Assembly: GCF_000016185.1 (NCBI RefSeq)
Contig: NC_011420.2
Coordinates: 1,198,501-1,262,500 of the forward strand
Reading direction: 5' to 3'
DNA length: 64,000 nt
Origin: Rhodospirillum centenum SW
GTDB taxonomy: Bacteria; Pseudomonadota; Alphaproteobacteria; Azospirillales; Azospirillaceae
Shown: positions 58,209 through 64,000 of the stretch, piece by piece
How positions within the stretch are numbered: the first letter of the stretch is position 1
How the letters are laid out: each line of letters opens with the position of its first letter
The notes under the pieces: generated by a model
The model's input: the letters and a program-made list of their open reading frames with translations, nothing else
Databases searched by the model: none
What the model was told of the DNA's origin: nothing
Translations under genes and position numbers: made by a program

Positions 58209-59417
58209 CTACCGGCTGCCCCGCCCCGCCGCGACCATCTCGGACGCGAAGCGGCGGGCATCGGCATCGGCTGTGCGCACATCATCCAGGTCATTGAGCT
58301 CAGAATGTGGCAGCGATGCGAGCGTCGCCTCGACGACCCGCTCGATGTCCAGGAAGCCGATCCGTTCCTCCAGGAAGGCCTGGACCGCCACCTCGTTCGC
58401 GGCGTTCAGCAGGGTCGGCGCGGCACCGCCGCACTGGAGCGCGTGCCGGGCCAGCCGCAGCGCCGGGAAGCGCAGCGGATCCGGCGCCTCGAACTCCAGC
58501 CGGGAAGATTTGATCAGGTCCAGCCGGGCGCCGGGCGTGGCGATACGGTCCGGCCAGCCCAGCGCCACGGCGATGGGGGTGCGCATGTCGGGCGTGCCGA
58601 GCTGTGCCAGCACGGAGCCGTCCACATATTCGACCATGCTGTGGACGACCGACTGCGGATGCACCAGCACGTCGATCTGCCCGTCCGGCATGCCGAACAG
58701 GTGGCAGGCCTCGATGATCTCCAGGCCCTTGTTCATCATGCTGGCGCTGTCGACGGAGATCTTGGCCCCCATCGTCCAGTTCGGATGGGCGCACGCCTCC
58801 TTCGGCGTGGCAGCCGCCATGCGCTCGCGCGTCCAGGTGCGGAACGGGCCGCCCGACGCGGTGAGGATCAGCCGGCTGACCGCCGGTCGGCGCTCCGGGT
58901 CGAAGACCTGGAAGATGGCGCTGTGCTCGCTGTCCACCGGCAGCAGCGTGGCGCCGTGCCGGCGCACCTCCGCCATCAGCAGTTCACCCGCACAGACGAG
59001 GCATTCCTTGTTGGCGAAGGCGACGATGGCGCCGCGGCGGGCGGCTGCCAGGGTCGGCTCCAGCCCGGCGGCACCGACGATGGCGGCCATCACCCAGTCT
59101 GCCGGGCGCTGCGCCGCCTCGACCACGGCCGCAGGACCGGCCGCCGCGGCGATGCCGGTACCGGCAAGCGCGTCCTTCAGGTCGGCGTAGTGGGCCTCAT
59201 CGGCGACGACGGCGACCTCGGGCCGCAGGCGTCGGGCCTGTCCGGCCAGGGCGGCGACGTTGCGGCGGGCCACCAGAGCCACCGTGCGGTAGCGCTCCGG
59301 ATAGGCCTCGATCAGTTCGACCGTGTTGCTGCCGACCGATCCGGTCGAGCCCAGCACCGTCACGCTGCGGATTCCATCGCCCCCGGTCGAATGCCGCGGG
59401 GTCACGCTCACCACCAT
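58209..59417 (-). CDS. dxr: 1-deoxy-D-xylulose 5-phosphate reductoisomerase
   Basis: The enzyme has 402 residues. The NADPH-binding start is [19 protein letters not shown] (~18-36). Metal and substrate sites include [42 protein letters not shown] (outline) and the NAANEVAV motif. It catalyses the second step of the MEP isoprenoid pathway and so feeds UppS, encoded two genes upstream. The start overlaps the cdsA end by 10 bases. Confidence 0.96.
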   Translation of the reverse strand: MVVSVTPRHSTGGDGIRSVTVLGSTGSVGSNTVELIEAYPERYRTVALVARRNVAALAGQARRLRPEVAVVADEAHYADLKDALAGTGIAAAAGPAAVVEAAQRPADWVMAAIVGAAGLEPTLAAARRGAIVAFANKECLVCAGELLMAEVRRHGATLLPVDSEHSAIFQVFDPERRPAVSRLILTASGGPFRTWTRERMAAATPKEACAHPNWTMGAKISVDSASMMNKGLEIIEACHLFGMPDGQIDVLVHPQSVVHSMVEYVDGSVLAQLGTPDMRTPIAVALGWPDRIATPGARLDLIKSSRLEFEAPDPLRFPALRLARHALQCGGAAPTLLNAANEVAVQAFLEERIGFLDIERVVEATLASLPHSELNDLDDVRTADADARRFASEMVAAGRGSR

Positions 59418-60304
59418 TGCAGAGACTCCCCGGCCAGCCCGTGGACCAGCGCGAAGACCGGCGCGGCCACGATCAACCCGTCGATACGGTCGAGCAGACC
59501 GCCATGACCGGGGATGAGGTGACCGCTGTCCTTCACGTGGCTGCGCCGCTTCATGAATGATTCGAACAGGTCGCCCGCCTGACCCGCGACGGCCAGACAG
59601 GCGGCGATGAGGGCCGCGACGAGCGGCCGGCCGGCATCGGCGAGGAAGGCGACTCCGGCCCCCACCAGGGCCGCGGCCAGCATGCCGCCGATGAGACCGG
59701 CCCAGGTCTTCTTCGGACTGATCCGGGGGGCCAGTTTCGGCCCGCCGATGCTCCGACCGGCCGCATAGGCGCCGATATCGGTCGCCCAGATGGCCAGCAG
59801 CAGGAAGAAGAAGAGACTGCGCCCGTCCTCGCCGGTGGCGTTACGCAGCCACATCAGGGCGACGCAGGCCAGCGCGATATAGGGGACGGTGAGCGCGACA
59901 AGGGCGCGCGGCCCCACCCCGGCCAGCCTGCAGGCGCCGTAGAGCGCCACCGTGGCGGCGGCGGCGACCGGCAGGGCGATGACCGTTCCCCAGGCGAGGT
60001 CGGCCGCCATCACGGCGCCCACGGCCACGAGCGACAGCAGCAAGGGCAGAGGCAGGGGCGTGGCGGCTCCGGGAACGACCAGCCGCACCCATTCCCGCAC
60101 CGACAGCGCAGCCGCGACCACCACCAGCGCGTCGAACACCGGGCCGCCGAACCAGACGGCGGCCAGCACGGGCGGGGCGAGGATGATCGCGGAAAGGAAA
60201 CGGGTCTTCAGATCGCTCGACCGCGCGCCCGCCGGCGCCGGCTCAGCGGCTGCCGACCGATGCCCCGAACCGGCGATCCCGCCGGTGGTACTCTTGGATG
60301 GCAT
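59408..60304 (-). CDS. cdsA: Phosphatidate cytidylyltransferase
   Basis: This is a 298-residue integral membrane protein with ~8 hydrophobic helices. The C-terminal CDP-alcohol signature is clear: [20 protein letters not shown], then GLLDRIDG. It makes CDP-diacylglycerol from phosphatidate and CTP, the branch point of phospholipid synthesis. The nearest standard start in frame is the ATG at 60304, which overlaps uppS by 62 bases; a non-standard start close to the helical region ([15 protein letters not shown]) cannot be excluded. Confidence 0.92.
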   Translation of the reverse strand: MPSKSTTGGIAGSGHRSAAAEPAPAGARSSDLKTRFLSAIILAPPVLAAVWFGGPVFDALVVVAAALSVREWVRLVVPGAATPLPLPLLLSLVAVGAVMAADLAWGTVIALPVAAAATVALYGACRLAGVGPRALVALTVPYIALACVALMWLRNATGEDGRSLFFFLLLAIWATDIGAYAAGRSIGGPKLAPRISPKKTWAGLIGGMLAAALVGAGVAFLADAGRPLVAALIAACLAVAGQAGDLFESFMKRRSHVKDSGHLIPGHGGLLDRIDGLIVAAPVFALVHGLAGESLQWW

Positions 60305-60980
60305 CTTCGAGATCGCGTTTGGTGAAGTCTGGCCACAGGGTATCGACGAACACCAACTCCGCATAGGCCAATTGCCACAACAGGAAGTTGCTGATCCGCT
60401 TCTCCCCGCTCGTGCGGATGCACAGATCGGGATCGGGTATGCCGGCCGTCGAGAGATAGTTGGCGAACCGACCCTCATCGATGTCCGACGGCTCAAGGTG
60501 ACCCGCCTTCACCTGCTCGGCGATCTGGCGGGTTGTGCTGGCGATCTCCTGGCGTCCGCCGTAGCTGAGGGCGATCACCAGGGTCAACGTCTCGTTCGAG
60601 GCCGTCAGGGATTCGGCATTGTCGATCAGCGAGATGATGTCCTTGGACAGGCGCGAGCGGTCCCCGATCACCCGGAGCCGCACGCCGTTCTTGTGCAGGG
60701 ACGCGATCTCGCCGCGCAGATAGAACCGCAGGAGCTGCATGAGGTCGGAGACCTCGTCCCGCGGCCGGTTCCAGTTCTCCGAGGAGAAACTGTAGAGCGT
60801 CAGGTAGCGGATGCCCAGTTCCCGGGCCGCCTCCAGGGCACGCCGCACCGCCTCGACGCCTTTTCGGTGGCCGGCGGTGCGGGGCAGTCCGCGTGCGGTT
60901 GCCCAGCGCCCGTTGCCATCCATGATGATGGCGACGTGGACCGGTGGGGCGCCTTGCGGCAGGGGGGAGGAAACGGCCAT
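60243..60980 (-). CDS. uppS: Isoprenyl transferase (undecaprenyl diphosphate synthase)
   Basis: The cis-prenyltransferase has 245 residues from the ATG at 60980. A TTG at 61007, overlapping the frr stop, would add 9 residues (MSEGPGAAA). Motifs are HVAIIMDGNGRWA (catalytic Asp21), LTLYSFSSENWNRP and DLCIRTSGEKRISNFLLWQ. It builds C55 undecaprenyl diphosphate, the lipid carrier for peptidoglycan and O-antigen. It sits between frr and cdsA in the conserved order. Confidence 0.95.
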   Translation of the reverse strand: MAVSSPLPQGAPPVHVAIIMDGNGRWATARGLPRTAGHRKGVEAVRRALEAARELGIRYLTLYSFSSENWNRPRDEVSDLMQLLRFYLRGEIASLHKNGVRLRVIGDRSRLSKDIISLIDNAESLTASNETLTLVIALSYGGRQEIASTTRQIAEQVKAGHLEPSDIDEGRFANYLSTAGIPDPDLCIRTSGEKRISNFLLWQLAYAELVFVDTLWPDFTKRDLEDAIQEYHRRDRRFGASVGSR

Positions 60981-61003
60981 GGCAGCGGCGCCCGGACCCT
61001 CGC

Positions 61004-61561
61004 TCAAACCTGCATGATTTCCTTTTCCTTGGTCGCCAGCGCCTCATCGATCTTCTTGATGTGGGCGTCGGTCAGGGCCTGGACCTTGTCGGCCCAGGTC
61101 TTCTGCTCGTCCTCGGAAATATCCCCGTCCTTCAGGAGCTTCTTCAGCATGTCCATACCATCGCGGCGCACGTTGCGGACGGCCACCCGGGCCTGTTCCG
61201 CATACTTCGCTGCGACTTTGGCCAATTCCTGGCGACGTTCCTGGTTCAGTTCCGGAATCGGCACGCGGAGGGTCTGCCCGTCGGACTGCGGGTTCAGGCC
61301 CAGGCCGGCTTCACGGATCGCCTTCTCCACGGCCTTCACCAGCGAGCGGTCCCAGACCTGCACCGTGATGAGGCGCGGCTCCGGAACGCCGACCGTGGCG
61401 ACCTGGTTCAGCGGGCTGGAACTGCCGTAGGCGTCCACATACACCGGATCGAGCAGCGTGGTGGAGGCGCGGCCCGTGCGGAGGCCGCCGAATTCCTTAC
61501 GCAGCGTTTCGACAGCGCCATCCATGCGGCGCTCGAAGCTCTTGATGTCGGGTTCGGCCAC
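61004..61561 (-). CDS. frr: Ribosome recycling factor
   Basis: The protein has 185 residues and starts at GTG 61561. It has the L-shaped RRF pattern: an N-terminal three-helix part ([20 protein letters not shown]) and domain II with [34 protein letters not shown] and [21 protein letters not shown]. It splits post-termination ribosomes with EF-G. The gene starts 1 base after the pyrH stop. Confidence 0.97.
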   Translation of the reverse strand: MAEPDIKSFERRMDGAVETLRKEFGGLRTGRASTTLLDPVYVDAYGSSSPLNQVATVGVPEPRLITVQVWDRSLVKAVEKAIREAGLGLNPQSDGQTLRVPIPELNQERRQELAKVAAKYAEQARVAVRNVRRDGMDMLKKLLKDGDISEDEQKTWADKVQALTDAHIKKIDEALATKEKEIMQV

Positions 61562-61562
61562 C

Positions 61563-62285
61563 TTATTCCTCTTCGGTTATTATGGTGAACTTGCCCCGCC
61601 CGGCCATCACCTCGGCAAAGGCGCCGTCGGTGTGGATCGAGAAGACCAGGATGGGAATCCTGTTCTCCCGAGCCAGGGAGATGGCGGAGGCGTCCATCAC
61701 CTGCAAGTCCTGGGACAGAACCTGCAGGTAGCTTAGCCTATCATACCGCGTCGCGTCCTGATGCTTCTTGGGGTCGGCCGAATAGACGCCGTCGACCTTG
61801 GTCCCCTTGAGCAGGGCATCGCAGCCCATTTCCGAGGCGCGCAGCGCCGCGGCGGTATCGGTCGTGAAGAAGGGGTTGCCGGTGCCTGCGGCAAAAATCA
61901 CCACCCGCCCTTTTTCCATATGGCGGACGGCACGGCGGCGGATGTAGGGCTCGCAGACACTGGCCATGGGAATCGCGGACTGCACCCGCGTCTGCACCCC
62001 CACCTTCTCCAGCGCATTCTGGACGGCGAGCGAGTTCATCACCGTCGCAAGCATGCCCATGTAGTCGGCGGTGGCGCGCTCCATGCCGGTGGCGGCTGCC
62101 GATATCCCGCGGAAGATGTTTCCACCGCCGATCACCAGGCAGACCTCAACGCCCATCGCGATGACGGCGCGGACCTCGTCGGCGACGCGATCAACGACCT
62201 GCGGATCGAGACCGTAGTCCCGGTCGCCCATCAGGGCCTCACCCGAGATCTTCAGCAGAACACGTCGGTAGCGGCCGTCGCTCAC
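61563..62285 (-). CDS. pyrH: Uridylate kinase
   Basis: The amino-acid-kinase-fold UMP kinase has 240 residues and starts at GTG 62285. Motifs are [20 protein letters not shown] (outline), [32 protein letters not shown] and [21 protein letters not shown]. It phosphorylates UMP to UDP, in a hexamer usually regulated by GTP and UTP. A strong hairpin separates it from tsf, so transcription of the two may be partly uncoupled. Confidence 0.97.
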   Translation of the reverse strand: MSDGRYRRVLLKISGEALMGDRDYGLDPQVVDRVADEVRAVIAMGVEVCLVIGGGNIFRGISAAATGMERATADYMGMLATVMNSLAVQNALEKVGVQTRVQSAIPMASVCEPYIRRRAVRHMEKGRVVIFAAGTGNPFFTTDTAAALRASEMGCDALLKGTKVDGVYSADPKKHQDATRYDRLSYLQVLSQDLQVMDASAISLARENRIPILVFSIHTDGAFAEVMAGRGKFTIITEEE

Positions 62286-62316
62286 GGGCAGGTCCTTTCC
62301 CCGGTATCGGTAGAAA

Positions 62317-62348
62317 GGGCCGGAAACTCCCGGGGGAGCCTCCGGCCC
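62317..62348 (-). terminator. Hairpin between tsf and pyrH
   Basis: GGGCCGGA (62317-62324) pairs with TCCGGCCC (62341-62348), with a further CTCCC/GGGAG pair inside the loop. On the minus strand it is followed by TTTCT. It starts 22 bases after the tsf stop and looks like a real terminator. Confidence 0.7.
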
Positions 62349-62370
62349 ACAACAACAGGTTTCCGGGCGG

Positions 62371-63294
62371 TCAGCCGGCCATCGAGGCGACTTCGGCGGC
62401 GAAGTCGCTCGTGGCCTTCTCGATGCCCTCGCCCAGCGCGAAGCGGACGAAGCCGGTCAGCTTCACCGGGGCGCCGACGGTCTTGCCGGCGTTCTCGACG
62501 ACCTTGCGGATCTTGGTCTCACCGTCCACGACGAAGACCTGCTCCAGCAGGACCACTTCCTCGTAGTACTTGCGGACGCGACCCTCGACCATCTTCTGGA
62601 CGATCTCCTCCGGCTTGCCGCTGGCGCGGGCCTGATCGGCCAGAACGTCGCGCTCACGGTTCAGCTTGGACGGATCGACGTCGGCGATGTCCAGCGCCTC
62701 CGGACGGGCGGCGGCGATGTGCATGGCGATCTGCTTGCCCAGCTCCTGGAGCTTCGCCTGATCGCCAGCCGATTCCAGAGCGACGAGCACGCCGATCTTG
62801 CCGAGATTCGGCACCAGCGAGGAGTGCATGTAGGTGGAGACGATACCCTGCGTCACCGACAGCCTGGCGGCACGGCGGATCGTCATGTTCTCGCCGATCG
62901 TGGCGACGAGGTGCGTCAGCTCCTCGGCGACGGTGCGGCCGGTGCCCGGGAAGGGCTGGGACTGCAGCTTCTCGACATCGTCGCCGGTGGTCAGCGCCAG
63001 CTCCGTCACCTTGGCGACGAAGTTCTGGAAGGTCTCGTTGCGGGCGACGAAGTCGGTCTCGGCATTGACCTCGACGCAGGCGCCGGCGGTCGGGGCGGCG
63101 ACGACACCGACCAGGCCCTCGGCGGCGACGCGACCGGACTTCTTCGCGGCGGCGGCCAGACCCTTCTTGCGCAGCCAGTCGACCGCGGCTTCCATGTCAC
63201 CGCTGGTTTCGGTCAGCGCCTTCTTGCAGTCCATCATCCCGGCGCCGGTCTTCTCGCGCAGCTCCTTCACGAGCGCAGCACTGATTTCCGCCAT
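62371..63294 (-). CDS. tsf: Elongation factor Ts
   Basis: The protein has 307 residues from the ATG at 63294. The N-terminal UBA-like domain reads [19 protein letters not shown]. The EF-Tu-contacting core has [15 protein letters not shown] and the Tsf motif IRRAARL. A C-terminal helical part ends it. It exchanges GDP for GTP on EF-Tu. The gene follows rpsB after ~97 bp with a long hairpin between. Confidence 0.97.
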   Translation of the reverse strand: MAEISAALVKELREKTGAGMMDCKKALTETSGDMEAAVDWLRKKGLAAAAKKSGRVAAEGLVGVVAAPTAGACVEVNAETDFVARNETFQNFVAKVTELALTTGDDVEKLQSQPFPGTGRTVAEELTHLVATIGENMTIRRAARLSVTQGIVSTYMHSSLVPNLGKIGVLVALESAGDQAKLQELGKQIAMHIAAARPEALDIADVDPSKLNRERDVLADQARASGKPEEIVQKMVEGRVRKYYEEVVLLEQVFVVDGETKIRKVVENAGKTVGAPVKLTGFVRFALGEGIEKATSDFAAEVASMAG

Positions 63295-63339
63295 CTTCGC
63301 CTCTCTTCCGAAATCTCGGTGAACCTTGAACAAACAGCA

Positions 63340-63381
63340 GGGCGGCCGGCCCGTCCCCCGGAGGGAACGGACCGGCCGCCC
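63340..63381 (-). terminator. Long hairpin between rpsB and tsf
   Basis: GGGCGGCCGG (63340-63349) pairs with CCGGCCGCCC (63372-63381), a perfect 10-bp stem, and the inner CCGT/ACGG and TCCC/GGGA pairs extend it. It lies 10 bases after the rpsB stop. It may be an attenuator that sets the S2 to EF-Ts ratio, or a processing site. Confidence 0.6.
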
Positions 63382-63391
63382 CGGCATGGAC

Positions 63392-64000
63392 TCACGCCTG
63401 GGCCGGCGCCTGCTCGGCACCCTCGGCCGGCAGCACCTCTTCCGGCGCCTCCTCGGCGGCGCCGAGGTCGATGCCGGCCGCGCTCATCTCTGCCTGCAGG
63501 CCGTCCAGCACGGCGCCGGCGATCAGCTCGCAGTAGGTGTCGATGGCACGCAGGGCGTCATCATTGCCCGGGACCGGGAAGGTGACGCCGTCCGGATCGC
63601 TGTTGCTGTCGACCACGGCCACGACCGGGATGCCGAGCTTGTTGGCCTCCTGGATGGCCAGCGACTCCTTGTTGGTGTCGATGATGAACAGCAGGTCGGG
63701 CAGACCGCCCATGTCACGGATGCCGCCGAGCGCGCGCTCCAGCTTCTCGCGCTCGCGCGTCATGTTCAGCAGCTCCTTCTTGGTGCGGCCGGACTGTTCG
63801 CCGACGGCGAGCTGCTCGTCCATCTCCTTCAGACGGCGGATCGACTGGGAGATGGTCTTCCAGTTGGTCAGCATGCCGCCGAGCCAGCGGTGGTTGACGT
63901 AGTACTGACCGCAGCGCTTGGCGGACTCGGCGACCTTCTCCTGAGCGGCGCGCTTGGTGCCGACGAACAGGACACGGCCACCGCCGGCCACCACGTCGCG
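63392..64000 (-). CDS. rpsB: 30S ribosomal protein S2, C-terminal part (5' truncated)
   Basis: The gene starts beyond the right edge; ~202 C-terminal residues are seen. S2 signatures are [38 protein letters not shown] and the later [20 protein letters not shown], with [20 protein letters not shown]. The acidic Ala/Glu-rich tail ([17 protein letters not shown]) is longer than in E. coli and common in alphaproteobacteria. S2 binds the 30S platform near S1. It heads the supercluster. Confidence 0.97.
   Translation of the reverse strand, partial: RDVVAGGGRVLFVGTKRAAQEKVAESAKRCGQYYVNHRWLGGMLTNWKTISQSIRRLKEMDEQLAVGEQSGRTKKELLNMTREREKLERALGGIRDMGGLPDLLFIIDTNKESLAIQEANKLGIPVVAVVDSNSDPDGVTFPVPGNDDALRAIDTYCELIAGAVLDGLQAEMSAAGIDLGAAEEAPEEVLPAEGAEQAPAQA

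Overview
The window is 64 kb of GC-rich chromosome that reads as an alphaproteobacterium of the Rhodospirillales type (Rhodospirillum/Rhodocista/Azospirillum-like). The clues are a PopZ polar organizer (DUF2497), LexA operators of the alphaproteobacterial form GTTC-N7-GTTC, an LpxI-type lipid A pathway, and the long conserved run rpsB-tsf-pyrH-frr-uppS-cdsA-dxr-rseP-bamA-skp-lpxD-fabZ-lpxA-lpxI-lpxB. The genus is an inference; no 16S gene is present.

Left part (1-17.2 kb, nearly all plus strand) is housekeeping. It holds a NUDIX gene end, tRNA-Cys, isoaspartate methyltransferase, rhodanese, TolC, PopZ, ValS and IlvD. A cell-wall and replication cluster follows: YdcF, MltB-type transglycosylase, RlpA, D,D-carboxypeptidase, DNA polymerase III delta', MetG, TatD and an MBL hydrolase. 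The tmk gene often found between the carboxypeptidase and holB genes is absent here.

Middle part (17.3-42.7 kb) is accessory and signalling DNA. A two-gene minus-strand operon encodes a double-domain KaiC-like ATPase and a soluble hybrid histidine kinase. Next come a copper-type TonB receptor with a small DUF2946-like partner, a GlsB-type membrane protein, a small GIY-YIG-like protein, a tandem HxlR regulator with two zinc-finger-like motifs, a chemoreceptor, an EAL-CBS-GGDEF protein and an S9 peptidase. An intact ISAs1-family element with inverted repeats and an 8-bp target duplication sits at 31.6-32.8 kb. It is followed by a UbiH/UbiM-type hydroxylase, a second TonB receptor with a palindromic upstream site, a class II cytochrome c, and a divergent lysR / dabB-dabA locus. 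DabA/DabB form an energy-coupled inorganic-carbon uptake system. A 56-bp relic of an ISAs1-type right end lies between dabA and lexA.

Right part (42.8-64 kb) is conserved core: lexA with two SOS boxes, comEC, gltX, gltA, a VOC-fold protein, and then the minus-strand envelope/translation supercluster running from rpsB to lpxB. That cluster joins translation (S2, EF-Ts, RRF), UMP kinase, undecaprenyl and isoprenoid synthesis, phospholipid precursor synthesis, outer-membrane protein assembly and lipid A synthesis.

The most interesting parts are the KaiC/hybrid-kinase operon, the tandem zinc-motif HxlR protein, and the DAB island bordered by IS material. No CRISPR array, rRNA, prophage or secondary-metabolite cluster was seen. 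Hairpins are called from visible complementarity only; few have a clear U-tract, and no folding energies were computed.
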